A stretch of DNA of 35,737 nucleotides from Microbacterium sp. (GTDB taxonomy: Bacteria; Actinomycetota; Actinomycetes; Actinomycetales; Microbacteriaceae), in NCBI GenBank assembly GCA_017744855.1, contig JAGIAK010000017.1:1-35737 (forward strand), read 5' to 3'. Shown piece after piece: positions 23,777 through 32,377 of the stretch; the stretch's first letter is position 1, and every line of letters starts with the position of its first letter. The position numbers were made by a program, and so were the translations under genes. The notes under the pieces are model-generated. The model saw only the letters and a list, made by a program, of their open reading frames with translations, was not told the DNA's origin and made no database searches.

Positions 23777-26700
23777 ATGGCATCCGACTCCTTCGTCCAC
23801 CTGCACGTGCACAGCGAATACTCGATGCTGGACGGCGCGGCGAAGATCGGCGCGATGACCCAGGCGGCCGCCGAGTACGGCATGCCGGCCATCGCCGTGA
23901 CCGACCACGGCAACACCTTCGCGGCGTTCGAGTTCTACCGCGCGGCGCAGGCCGCCGGCGTCAAGCCCATCATCGGGCTGGAGGCGTACGTCACGCCCGG
24001 AACGCACCGCAGCGACAAGTCGCGCGTGCAATGGGGATCGCCTGACCAGAAGAGCGACGACGTCTCGGGTTCGGGCGCCTACACCCACATGACGATGTGG
24101 AGCCAGAGCACGGAGGGCATGCACAACCTGTTCCGGCTGAGTTCGCGCTCCAGCATGGAGGGCTACTACTTCAAGCCACGCATGGACCGCGAGCTGCTGC
24201 AGACCTACGGCAAGGGTCTCATCGCCACGACCGGATGCCCGTCCGGCGAGGTGCAGACCCGGCTTCGACTCGGGCAGTACGACGCGGCGCGTGCGGCGGC
24301 GGCGGAGTTCCAGGACATCTTCGGCAAGGAGAACTACTTCGCGGAGATCATGGACCACGGCCTCTCGATCGAGCGCCGGGTGATGACCGATCTCCTGCGG
24401 CTGGCGAAGGATCTCAACATCCCGCTCGTCGCGACCAATGACTCGCACTACACGCACCAGCACGAGGCCGACGCGCACGCGGCGCTGCTGTGCGTGCAGT
24501 CCGGCTCCACTCTCGACGACCCGAACCGCTTCAAGTTCGACGGCGACGGCTACTACATCAAGACCGCGGCCGAGATGCGTCAGATGTTCCGGGACCACCC
24601 TGAGGCCTGCGACAACACCCTGCTGATCGCCGAGCGTTGCGAGGTCGAGTTCAACACCTCGGCCAACTTCATGCCGCGCTTCCCGGTGCCGGACGGCGAG
24701 ACCGAAGACAGCTGGCTCATCAAGGAGGTCGAGAACGGCCTGCACTACCGGTATCCCGGCGGGATCCCCGACAAGGTGCGCAAGCAGGCCGAGTACGAGA
24801 CCGGCATCATCCTGCAGATGGGCTTCCCCGGCTACTTCCTCGTGGTCGCCGACTTCATCAACTGGGCCAAGGACAACGGCATCCGCGTCGGGCCCGGCCG
24901 TGGGTCCGGTGCCGGATCGATGGTCGCGTACGCCATGAAGATCACCGACCTCGACCCCCTCGAGCACGGCCTCATCTTCGAGCGGTTCCTCAACCCCGAT
25001 CGCGTCTCGATGCCCGACTTCGACGTCGACTTCGATGACCGTCGCCGCTCCGAGGTGATCGACTACGTCACCGAGAAGTACGGCTCCGAGCGCGTGGCGC
25101 AGATCGTCACCTACGGCACCATCAAGTCCAAGCAGGCGCTCAAGGATGCCGGTCGTGTGCTGGGCTTCCCGTTCAGCATGGGAGAGCGGCTCACCAAGGC
25201 GATGCCGCCGCCCGTTATGGGCAAGGACATGCCCCTCGACGGCATGTTCGACTCGGCGCACCCCCGGTACAAGGAGGCTAGCGAGTTCCGCGCGCTGATC
25301 GAGACCGATCCCGAGGCCAAGACGGTGTTCGACCGAGCCCTCGGTCTCGAGGGGCTGAAGCGGCAGTGGGGTGTGCACGCTGCCGGCGTGATCATGTCGT
25401 CCGAACCGCTGCTCGACATCATCCCGATCATGCGTCGAGAGCAGGACGGCCAGATCGTCACGCAGTTCGACTATCCGTCGTGCGAGACCCTCGGCCTCAT
25501 CAAGATGGACTTCCTGGGGCTGCGCAACCTCACGATCATCTCCGACGCCCTCGACAACATCCGCACGAACAGGGGAGAGGAGCTCGACCTCGAGCACCTC
25601 GCGCTCGACGATCAGGCCGCCTACGACCTGCTCGCCCGAGGGGACTCGCTGGGAGTGTTCCAGCTCGACGGCGGGCCGATGCGCGCGCTCATGCGGTTGA
25701 TGAAGCCCGACAACTTCGGCGACATCTCGGCTCTCATCGCCCTGTACCGCCCCGGTCCGATGGGCGCGAACTCGCACACGAACTATGCGCTTCGCAAGAA
25801 CGGGCAGCAGCCGATCACGCCGATCCACCCGGAGTTCACCGAGTCGCTCGCAGACATCCTGGAGGAGTCCTACGGTCTGATCATCTATCAGGAGCAGGTC
25901 ATGGCCATCGCCCAGCGAGTGGCGGGCTTCTCTCTCGGTCAGGCAGACATCCTCCGGCGAGCGATGGGCAAGAAGAAGAAGTCCGAGCTGGACAAGCAGT
26001 TCGAGGGCTTCCAGGCGGGAATGCACGCCAACGGCTACTCGGATGGCGCGGTCAACGCGCTCTGGGAGATCCTGCTCCCGTTCTCGGACTACGCCTTCAA
26101 CAAAGCGCATTCCGCGGCGTACGGCGTCGTGTCCTATTGGACCGCCTACCTCAAGGCGCACTATCCCGCCGAGTACATGGCCGCACTGCTCACCAGCGTC
26201 GGCGACTCGAAAGACAAGATGGCGCTGTACCTCAACGAGTGCCGTCGCATGGGCATCAAGGTGCTCCCGCCAGACGTCTCCGAGTCGATCAACTTCTTCG
26301 CCGCCGTCGGCGACGACATCCGCTTCGGTCTCGGCGCCGTGCGCAACGTCGGCAGCAACGTGGTCGACGGCATCGTGCAGGCACGCAAGGACGAGCGCTT
26401 CACCTCGTTCCATCATTTCCTCGACAAGGTGCCTCTGCACGTCGCGAACAAGCGCACCGTTGAGTCCCTGATCAAGGCCGGGGCGTTCGACTCCATGGGT
26501 GATACGCGTCGTGCGCTTCTGGAGGTGCACGAGGATGCCGTCGAGGCGGCGGTCGACCGCAAGCGGAACGAGGCGCAGGGTGCCATCGGCTTCGACTTCG
26601 ACAGCCTCTACGACGGCATGGAGGAGGCTGCGCCGGCCAAGGTCCCCGCGCGCCCCGAATGGGTCAAGAAGGACAAGCTGGCATTCGAGCGCGAGATGCT

Positions 26701-27295
26701 CGGGCTCTACGTGTCCGATCACCCGCTGGCCGGTCTCGAGGTGCCGCTCGCCAAGCACGCGTCGATCTCCATCCACGACCTCAACAACTCGGAAGACCTC
26801 CAGGACGGCGATCAGGTCACCGTGGCAGGGCTCGTGACCAGCGTGCAGCATCGCGTGGCGAAGGCCAGCGGCAACCCGTACGGCATGATCACCGTCGAGG
26901 ATTTCAACGGCGAGGTCACCGTGATGTTCATGGGCAAGACCTACACGGAGTTCCAGCACATCCTGCAACAGGACTCGATCCTCGCCGTGCGCGGGCGCGT
27001 CTCCCGCCGCGACGACGGCTTGAACCTCCATGCGCAGTCGGCGTTCGCCCCTGACATCGGCTCGTTCGACGCCGCCGGTCCGCTGGCGCTCGTCCTCGCC
27101 GAGCAGCGTGCCACCGAGCGGGTGATGATGGACCTCGCCGAGGTGCTCCGCCGTCACAACGGTGAGACGGAGGTCGTGCTCCGCGTGCATAGGGGAGGCA
27201 CCGCGAAGGTCTTCGAGGTGCCCATGCCGGTCAAGGTGTCCGCCGACCTGTTCGGCGATCTGAAGTCCCTGCTCGGCCCCTCCTGCCTGGGGTGA
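23777..27295 (+). CDS. dnaE: DNA polymerase III subunit alpha DnaE (DnaE1 type)
   Basis: This is the replicative C-family DNA polymerase, 1172 residues. The N-terminal PHP domain keeps its metal ligands (H8, H10, H12 in VHLHVHSEYSMLDG, and TDHGN near 53). In Mycobacterium tuberculosis DnaE1 this domain performs proofreading, and the intact ligands suggest the same here. The polymerase core has GPGRGSGAGSMVAYA and the catalytic aspartates Asp414 and Asp416 in PDFDVDFDD, with Asp578 in IKMDFLGL as the probable third. An OB-fold (VTVAGLVTSVQHRV, about 1015 onward) and a C-terminal domain follow. Length and motifs exclude the shorter mutagenic DnaE2. The message is probably leaderless. Confidence 0.97.
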   Translation: MASDSFVHLHVHSEYSMLDGAAKIGAMTQAAAEYGMPAIAVTDHGNTFAAFEFYRAAQAAGVKPIIGLEAYVTPGTHRSDKSRVQWGSPDQKSDDVSGSGAYTHMTMWSQSTEGMHNLFRLSSRSSMEGYYFKPRMDRELLQTYGKGLIATTGCPSGEVQTRLRLGQYDAARAAAAEFQDIFGKENYFAEIMDHGLSIERRVMTDLLRLAKDLNIPLVATNDSHYTHQHEADAHAALLCVQSGSTLDDPNRFKFDGDGYYIKTAAEMRQMFRDHPEACDNTLLIAERCEVEFNTSANFMPRFPVPDGETEDSWLIKEVENGLHYRYPGGIPDKVRKQAEYETGIILQMGFPGYFLVVADFINWAKDNGIRVGPGRGSGAGSMVAYAMKITDLDPLEHGLIFERFLNPDRVSMPDFDVDFDDRRRSEVIDYVTEKYGSERVAQIVTYGTIKSKQALKDAGRVLGFPFSMGERLTKAMPPPVMGKDMPLDGMFDSAHPRYKEASEFRALIETDPEAKTVFDRALGLEGLKRQWGVHAAGVIMSSEPLLDIIPIMRREQDGQIVTQFDYPSCETLGLIKMDFLGLRNLTIISDALDNIRTNRGEELDLEHLALDDQAAYDLLARGDSLGVFQLDGGPMRALMRLMKPDNFGDISALIALYRPGPMGANSHTNYALRKNGQQPITPIHPEFTESLADILEESYGLIIYQEQVMAIAQRVAGFSLGQADILRRAMGKKKKSELDKQFEGFQAGMHANGYSDGAVNALWEILLPFSDYAFNKAHSAAYGVVSYWTAYLKAHYPAEYMAALLTSVGDSKDKMALYLNECRRMGIKVLPPDVSESINFFAAVGDDIRFGLGAVRNVGSNVVDGIVQARKDERFTSFHHFLDKVPLHVANKRTVESLIKAGAFDSMGDTRRALLEVHEDAVEAAVDRKRNEAQGAIGFDFDSLYDGMEEAAPAKVPARPEWVKKDKLAFEREMLGLYVSDHPLAGLEVPLAKHASISIHDLNNSEDLQDGDQVTVAGLVTSVQHRVAKASGNPYGMITVEDFNGEVTVMFMGKTYTEFQHILQQDSILAVRGRVSRRDDGLNLHAQSAFAPDIGSFDAAGPLALVLAEQRATERVMMDLAEVLRRHNGETEVVLRVHRGGTAKVFEVPMPVKVSADLFGDLKSLLGPSCLG

Positions 27296-27370
27296 GCGGG
27301 GCCGTGGATCGCGCGGGGTCACGCGGCGTCATGCCCGTCCGAACCTGAGCGTGCTCTCCGGCACACCGGG

Positions 27371-27399
27371 TAGTATCGGGTCGCGTTGGGTGCGACCCG
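27371..27399 (+). promoter_or_regulatory. Candidate -10 (TAGTAT) followed by an 8-bp inverted repeat
   Basis: The 143-bp gap between dnaE and the next gene holds TAGTAT at 27371-27376. Immediately after it, CGGGTCGC (27377-27384) and GCGACCCG (27392-27399) form a perfect stem with a 7-base loop. The repeat covers the likely transcription start, so it could be an operator or a 5' hairpin. The -35 is weak. Confidence 0.45.
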
Positions 27400-27438
27400 G
27401 ACCCCAGAACCGCCGCACCCCGGCGAAAGGACTCTCCC

Positions 27439-28842
27439 ATGAGCACGGATCACCCTCTCCGTCACACCGGCGCCGATGACGACGAGATCGTCGACTCGGC
27501 GGTAGACGACGCGACCATCGACGACGAGACTTTCGACGACGACGGTGTGCTGTACGACGACGAGGTCACGCCCGAGTACGGCATCCTCGGCTTCACCCTG
27601 CGCGAGCTGCTCATCGTCGGCGCCTGGCTGTTGATGTTCGTCGTCTCCTTCTTCCCGCTCGGCTGGACGTCGACGATCTGGTCTCAGGGGATCTCCTGGC
27701 TGCTGCCCGTCGGCGTACCGACGGTGGCGGTGTTCCTCATCGTGCTGCGTCGGTTCTCTCCCGACGGCATCCGTCGGGTCGGCTCCCTCGGAATCGACCA
27801 GTTCGCATCCGTCGCCGCCGCGGTCGCTGCGGTCTGGTGGGCGCAGCAGCTCTGGTCGTACATCACCGTCTCGCTTGCCGCTGGTCTGGATGCCGTGGTC
27901 TGGGTGCCGTGGGTCGAGCTCGTGCTGTCGCTCGCCCTGGTCGTGCTCACGGTCTTCGCCCCGCTCGTGCCGGGTCTCAAGGAAGACTTCCACGGCCGCC
28001 TCGTCACTCTCGCGCACCGCAACGCGAACCCCGTGCGTCCGGTGATCGCGCGGCCCCGCCCCGAGCCCGCGGCCGTGCCCCTCGCGACCGACAGCGCTGC
28101 CCCTGCGGACGCCGCACCGGATGCTGCCGCTCCCTCGGTCGTCGTTCCCGCGGAGGCCGCCGCTCCCGCATCCACCGCGCCGTCGTTCGATGCGCCTCTC
28201 GCCGCCGGCGCCGTCTCCGCCGGCTCGCCGGCCGGCGCCGCGTCGTCCGAGCCCGCCGCTGCCGCCTCGGCGTCCGTCGTCCAGCCGCCCGTGTCCGGGC
28301 TCGACGTCGAACTCTCCGGTGAGCAGGCCACCGACGAGATCGCGCGCATCGACCTCGCCGACCAGGTCCCTCTCGCCGCCCACGCATCCGGGGGAGGCAC
28401 CGGCACGGCCGAGACCACGTCCGACGAGGAGTACGTGCCGTCCTATTCGCGACGATCCCGCGGCGAGGAGATCGTCTCCGACACCGCCAGCATCGAGGAG
28501 CTGATCGCGCCGGCCATCGCGGACTCCGACGGCGTCATCCACGCCGATGACGACGAGCACGGGGACGACAAGGATTCCGGTCTCGCCCCCGTCTCCGCGT
28601 CTCGGCCTGCCGACGACACCGCCACCCGCGCACACCAGACGTACGGCGACACCTCCCAGCCGTTCTGGATCCTGGCGCCGACGGATCGCGACGTGCACGA
28701 CGAGCGGGGTGACGTCATCTTCCGGATCGGACCGAACGCCTGGGCGCTGGTCATCGAGGACCGTGGCGGCGCGTTCGTCGTCCGCCACGACGACGGGCGG
28801 ATCGGCTACCTGCACGACATCGCGGACATCACGAAGGGCTGA
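27439..28842 (+). CDS. Four-helix membrane protein of unknown function, upstream of hisD
   Basis: No family is recognised. The protein has 467 residues. The N-terminus (about 1-45) is strongly acidic. Four hydrophobic helices follow (about 54-74, 85-105, 121-141, 155-178). A long Ala/Pro/Ser-rich low-complexity region (about 200-330) and an acidic segment lead to a small conserved-looking C-terminal part, FWILAPTDRDVHDERGDVIFRIGPNAWALVIEDRGG, with DGRIGYLHDIADITKG at the end. An RBS, GAAAGGA, precedes the ATG. hisD starts two bases after the stop, so the two are probably cotranscribed; whether the link is functional is unknown. Confidence 0.85.
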   Translation: MSTDHPLRHTGADDDEIVDSAVDDATIDDETFDDDGVLYDDEVTPEYGILGFTLRELLIVGAWLLMFVVSFFPLGWTSTIWSQGISWLLPVGVPTVAVFLIVLRRFSPDGIRRVGSLGIDQFASVAAAVAAVWWAQQLWSYITVSLAAGLDAVVWVPWVELVLSLALVVLTVFAPLVPGLKEDFHGRLVTLAHRNANPVRPVIARPRPEPAAVPLATDSAAPADAAPDAAAPSVVVPAEAAAPASTAPSFDAPLAAGAVSAGSPAGAASSEPAAAASASVVQPPVSGLDVELSGEQATDEIARIDLADQVPLAAHASGGGTGTAETTSDEEYVPSYSRRSRGEEIVSDTASIEELIAPAIADSDGVIHADDDEHGDDKDSGLAPVSASRPADDTATRAHQTYGDTSQPFWILAPTDRDVHDERGDVIFRIGPNAWALVIEDRGGAFVVRHDDGRIGYLHDIADITKG

Positions 28843-28844
28843 CA

Positions 28845-30149
28845 GTGCGAACCATCGATCTGCGGGGGCGCGAGCTCTCGCCGGCAGACATGCTCGCCGC
28901 CGTCCCGCGCGCCACCCAGGCGCGCGCGGAGGCGCTGGACACCGCCGCGCGCATCGTGGACGACGTCCGCGATCGCGGCGACGCGGCTCTGCGCGAGCAG
29001 GCCGAGCAGTTCGACCGGGTCTCCGGTCACGAGCTCCGCGTGCCTGCGACGCACATCGCCGAGGCGCTGGAGCAGCTCTCCGACGAGGTCCGCGACGCGC
29101 TCGAAGAGGCGATCCGCCGCGTGCGCATCGCCTCGGCCGCTCAGGTGCCGGCGCCGCAGATCACCGAGATCGGTCCCGGCGCCCGCATCACGCAGCGCTG
29201 GCAGCCCGTGCACAGGGTCGGCGTCTACATCCCCGGAGGCAAGGCGGTGTACCCGTCGAGCGTCATCATGAACGTGGTGCCCGCTCAGGTCGCCGGTGTC
29301 CAGCAGATCGCCCTCGCGTCGCCTCCGCAGGCGGACCAGGGCGGGCGGATCCACCCGACCATCCTCGCGGCCGCTGCGCTGCTCGGCGTGACCGAGGTCT
29401 ACGCGATGGGCGGGGCAGGCGCCATCGGCGCCTTCGCGCACGGCGTCCCCGCGATCGGCCTCGATCCCGTCGACGTCGTGTCCGGCCCTGGCAACAACTA
29501 CGTCGCGTCGGCGAAGCGCGCGGTCGCCGGGGTGGTCGGCACGGACTCCGAGGCCGGCGCCACCGAGATCCTCGTCGTCGCCGACGATGCGGCCGACGCC
29601 CGTCTCGTCGCCGCCGATCTCGTGAGCCAGGCCGAGCACGACGAGCAGGCCTCGGCCGTGCTCGTCACCGACTCGGCGGAGCTCGCGGAGCGCGTCGCGG
29701 CGGCGGTCACGGAGCTGGCCGCGCGCACCCGCCACTCGGAGCGTGTCGGCGTGGCACTCGACGGCCCGCAGTCGGCGATCGTCCTCGTCGACGATCGCGC
29801 GATGGCCACCGCCTTCAGCAACGCCTACGCGCCGGAGCACCTCGAGCTGCACCTGAGCGACGCGGAGGAGGCGGCATCCGCGTTCACCAGCGCCGGGGCG
29901 GTGTTCGTCGGCGATCAGACGCCGGTGAGCCTCGGCGACTACATGGCTGGGAGTAACCACGTGCTGCCGACCGGCGGACAGGCGCGCTACGCGCCGGGTC
30001 TCGGCGCCTACACGTTCCTGCGCCCGCAGCAGGTGATCTCGTACGACCGCGACGCCCTCGCCGCCGTGCGGGAGGGAGTCGTCGCCCTGGCGAACACCGA
30101 GGTGCTCCCGGCGCACGGCGAGGCGATCGAGGCCCGCTTCACGGCGTAG
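28845..30149 (+). CDS. hisD: Histidinol dehydrogenase HisD
   Basis: HisD is the zinc- and NAD-dependent enzyme for the last two steps of histidine synthesis, L-histidinol to L-histidine. It has 434 residues, the normal length. Signatures are VGVYIPGGKAVYPSSVIMN, GPGNNYVASAKR, EAGATEILVVAD, LVSQAEHDEQASA, NAYAPEHLEL and GDYMAGSNHVLPTGG, which include the zinc and catalytic Glu/His sites. The start is a GTG at 28845. No other his genes are in the window; in many actinobacteria hisD begins a hisDCBHAF run, so its isolation next to nrdR is a lineage trait of these Microbacteriaceae or a local rearrangement. Confidence 0.96.
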   Translation: MRTIDLRGRELSPADMLAAVPRATQARAEALDTAARIVDDVRDRGDAALREQAEQFDRVSGHELRVPATHIAEALEQLSDEVRDALEEAIRRVRIASAAQVPAPQITEIGPGARITQRWQPVHRVGVYIPGGKAVYPSSVIMNVVPAQVAGVQQIALASPPQADQGGRIHPTILAAAALLGVTEVYAMGGAGAIGAFAHGVPAIGLDPVDVVSGPGNNYVASAKRAVAGVVGTDSEAGATEILVVADDAADARLVAADLVSQAEHDEQASAVLVTDSAELAERVAAAVTELAARTRHSERVGVALDGPQSAIVLVDDRAMATAFSNAYAPEHLELHLSDAEEAASAFTSAGAVFVGDQTPVSLGDYMAGSNHVLPTGGQARYAPGLGAYTFLRPQQVISYDRDALAAVREGVVALANTEVLPAHGEAIEARFTA

Positions 30150-30152
30150 GAT
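30147..30152 (+). promoter_or_regulatory. Candidate -10 box (TAGGAT) of a leaderless nrdR transcript
   Basis: TAGGAT includes the hisD stop codon TAG and ends six bases before the nrdR GTG. No RBS precedes that GTG. The geometry matches dnaE and murG. Confidence 0.45.
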
Positions 30153-30158
30153 CTTCAG

Positions 30159-30629
30159 GTGCACTGCCCCTTCTGCCGCCACTCCGACTCGCGCGTGATC
30201 GACTCGCGCACCAGCGACGACGGTCTGTCCATCCGTCGGCGACGCCAGTGTCCGGAGTGCGGCGGCCGCTTCACCACGACCGAGACCGCGAGCCTCAACG
30301 TGATCAAGCGGTCCGGCGTGATGGAGCCGTTCAGTCGTGACAAGGTCATCTCCGGGGTGCGCAAGGCGTGCCAGGGGCGGCCGGTGACAGAGGCCGACCT
30401 GGCGATCCTCGCTCAGCGCGTGGAGGAGGCCGTGCGACAGACCGGCGTCTCGCAGCTCGACACGAACGAGATCGGCCTCGCCATCCTCGGACCGCTCCGC
30501 GAACTCGACGAGGTCGCCTACCTGCGGTTCGCGAGCGTGTACCAGGCGTTCGACTCGCTCGAGGACTTCGAGAGCGCGATCGGCGACCTTCGGGCCGACC
30601 ACCTCGACCGCGCGTCCCGTCCGGAGTAG
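30159..30629 (+). CDS. nrdR: Transcriptional repressor NrdR
   Basis: NrdR is the ATP/dATP-sensing repressor of ribonucleotide reductase genes. It has 156 residues. The N-terminal zinc ribbon uses Cys3, Cys6, Cys31 and Cys34 (HCPFC and CPECG). The ATP-cone domain (about 48-138) has [24 protein letters not shown] and [13 protein letters not shown]. The GTG start gives the normal MHCPFC N-terminus. Its regulon, the nrd operons, is not in the window. It sits between hisD and pyrD. Confidence 0.97.
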   Translation: MHCPFCRHSDSRVIDSRTSDDGLSIRRRRQCPECGGRFTTTETASLNVIKRSGVMEPFSRDKVISGVRKACQGRPVTEADLAILAQRVEEAVRQTGVSQLDTNEIGLAILGPLRELDEVAYLRFASVYQAFDSLEDFESAIGDLRADHLDRASRPE

Positions 30630-30647
30630 CCCCACAGGCGCGACCGG

Positions 30648-30653
30648 TACTCT
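30648..30653 (+). promoter_or_regulatory. Candidate -10 box (TACTCT) of a leaderless pyrD transcript
   Basis: TACTCT ends seven bases before the ATG at 30661 and four before the GTG at 30658. A leaderless message would favour the ATG. No RBS is present. Confidence 0.35.
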
Positions 30654-30660
30654 GGCAGTG

Positions 30661-31683
30661 ATGTATCCGCTGCTCTTCCGCGCCGTCCTGTCGCGCTTCG
30701 ACCCCGAGTTCGCCCACCACGCCGGCATGGCGGTGATCCGCGTGCTCGGCGTTCCGCCCTTCTCCTGGGCGACCCGTGCGCTCACCCGTCCCGATCCGTC
30801 GCTGCGGGTCGACGCCCTCGGACTGACCTTCCCGTCGCCGTTCGGCATCGCCGCCGGTTTCGACAAGAACGCCGTGGGCGTGCGCGGTCTCGCGGCGCTC
30901 GGCTTCGGTCACGTCGAGGTCGGCACCGTCACGGCGATCCCGCAGGACGGGAACCCCAAGCCCCGGCTGTTCCGCCTCGTCGCCGACCGGGCGGTGATCA
31001 ACCGCATGGGCTTCAACAACAGGGGAGCGGATGCTGCCGCACGGCGTCTCGCCCGACTGCGACGCGGCGCGCCCGACACCGTCATCGGCGTCAACATCGG
31101 CAAGAGCCGTGTCGTCGACGTCGACGACGCGACGGCCGACTATGTCGCGTCCGCCACCCGGCTGGCTCCGCTCGCCGACTACCTCGCCGTGAACGTCTCG
31201 TCGCCGAACACCCCCGGCCTTCGCGGTCTGCAGGCCGTCGAGACCCTCGCCCCGCTGCTGCGTGCGGTCAAGGACGCCTCCGGATCGACGCCGCTGCTGG
31301 TGAAGATCGCCCCCGACCTCCCCGACGAGGAGATCACAGCGATCGCGCGGATGGCGGTCGACGAGGGACTCGCGGGCATCATCGCGCACAACACGACGAT
31401 CTCCCGCGATGGTCTGCTCACCGATGTCGCCACCGTGGAGGCGGCGGGAGCCGGCGGTCTCTCCGGCGCACCGCTCAAGGAGCGGTCGCTCCAGGTGCTG
31501 CGCCTCGTGCGCACCGTCGTCCCCGAGGAGTTCTGCGTGATCGCCGTCGGCGGCGTGGAGACCCCGTCCGACGTGCAGGAGCGCCTCGAGGCCGGGGCCA
31601 CGCTCGTGCAGGGGTACACGGCCTTCCTCTACCGTGGACCGTTCTGGGGTCGCGAGATCAACCGCGGCCTGCGGCGTCGCTGA
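30661..31683 (+). CDS. pyrD: Quinone-dependent dihydroorotate dehydrogenase PyrD (class 2)
   Basis: PyrD is a membrane-associated FMN enzyme that oxidises dihydroorotate to orotate in pyrimidine synthesis, passing electrons to quinone. The protein has 340 residues from the ATG at 30661; the GTG just before it would add one Met. The N-terminal helices with PLLFRAVLSRFDPEFAHHAGM form the class 2 quinone tunnel. FPSPFGIAAGFDKNA, VEVGTVTAIPQDGNPKPR, NRMGFNNRGAD and NVSSPNTPGLRGLQ (the catalytic serine lies here) are family signatures; IAVGGVET binds FMN phosphate. A strong bidirectional terminator follows. Confidence 0.96.
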   Translation: MYPLLFRAVLSRFDPEFAHHAGMAVIRVLGVPPFSWATRALTRPDPSLRVDALGLTFPSPFGIAAGFDKNAVGVRGLAALGFGHVEVGTVTAIPQDGNPKPRLFRLVADRAVINRMGFNNRGADAAARRLARLRRGAPDTVIGVNIGKSRVVDVDDATADYVASATRLAPLADYLAVNVSSPNTPGLRGLQAVETLAPLLRAVKDASGSTPLLVKIAPDLPDEEITAIARMAVDEGLAGIIAHNTTISRDGLLTDVATVEAAGAGGLSGAPLKERSLQVLRLVRTVVPEEFCVIAVGGVETPSDVQERLEAGATLVQGYTAFLYRGPFWGREINRGLRRR

Positions 31684-31697
31684 GTCGCTGAGCGGAC

Positions 31698-31734
31698 GAA
31701 GAAGCCCCGTGCTCGACGAGCACGGGGCTTCTTC
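31698..31734. terminator. Bidirectional terminator between pyrD and the DUF3043 gene
   Basis: Two 17-base arms (31698-31714 and 31718-31734) are perfectly complementary around a 3-base loop; the core is AGCCCCGTGCTC. The outer bases are GAAGAA and TTCTTC, giving a T-rich end for + strand transcripts and a similar one for the convergent gene. Confidence 0.9.
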
Positions 31735-31743
31735 ACATCCAGG

Positions 31744-32331
31744 TCAGGCGGGGTAGTCGCCGCGACGCACCTGCGGCTTGGGCAGCCGCATGAAGCGCAT
31801 CTGCAGGGCCCGCATCGCCGCGTACCAGCCGAGACCGCGCTCGCGGCGCTCCTTGCCGAACTTCTCGGCGACCTTGCGCTTGACGCGGAAGCCGAGCAGG
31901 ATCATGCCGCCGATCGAGAGGACGAGGTAGCCCATCATCACGAGATAGGCCCAGTAGGCGATCGCGAAGCCGCCGATGGCGAGGTTCGGCGGCATCAGCG
32001 AGGCGACGATCACGAGCACCATCACGCCCATCACGAACTCGGCGGGGTGCCAGCCGGCATCCACGTAGTCGCGCACCCACCGGCGCTGCGGGCCCCTGTC
32101 GCGGGCGGGGAGGTACTTCTCCTCGCCGGCGGCGAGCCCGGCCTGCGCGCGGTTGCGGCGCTCGTTGAGCTCGGCCCTCGCGGCAGCACGCGCCTCCTTG
32201 GTGTTGGCGACGAGCGGACGGCGGCGAGCGGCCTCCTGCTCCGCACGGCTCGGCGTTGCGCGTCCCTTGCCGACGGCAGGCGTCTCGGGGGCGTCGTCGT
32301 TCGTCGAAGGGGTGGCAGGGGTCTTGGGCAC
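31744..32331 (-). CDS. DUF3043 membrane protein
   Basis: This is a 195-residue actinobacterial protein of unknown function. The N-terminal half is polar and basic, with KGRATPSRAEQEAARRRPLV and AARAELNERRNRAQ, then RGPQRRWVRDYVDAGWHPAEF, the best DUF3043 signature. Two hydrophobic helices follow (about 112-130 and 134-158), then a basic tail. The start chosen is the GTG at 32331, preceded by GAGGAAC. Longer in-frame options would run into the divergent dipeptidase gene. Its promoter probably shares sequence with that of the dipeptidase. Confidence 0.88.
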   Translation of the reverse strand: MPKTPATPSTNDDAPETPAVGKGRATPSRAEQEAARRRPLVANTKEARAAARAELNERRNRAQAGLAAGEEKYLPARDRGPQRRWVRDYVDAGWHPAEFVMGVMVLVIVASLMPPNLAIGGFAIAYWAYLVMMGYLVLSIGGMILLGFRVKRKVAEKFGKERRERGLGWYAAMRALQMRFMRLPKPQVRRGDYPA

Positions 32332-32364
32332 GAGGTTCCTCGGTTCGTTCAGGGTGGTTCGCCT

Positions 32365-32372
32365 TAAGATTA
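32365..32372. promoter_or_regulatory. Overlapping divergent -10 boxes
   Basis: On the + strand TAAGAT (32365-32370) ends seven bases before the dipeptidase ATG, giving a leaderless message. On the - strand TAATCT (32372-32367) faces the DUF3043 gene and would leave a leader of about 30 bases with an RBS. The two boxes share four base pairs, so they may exclude each other. Confidence 0.45.
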
Positions 32373-32377
32373 CTCGC

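Noticed and set aside
23201-27322. A very long antisense open frame (about 1370 codons) opposite dnaE
   Set aside because: The length comes from strong GC3 bias in dnaE, which removes stop codons on the other strand. The translation shows no domains.
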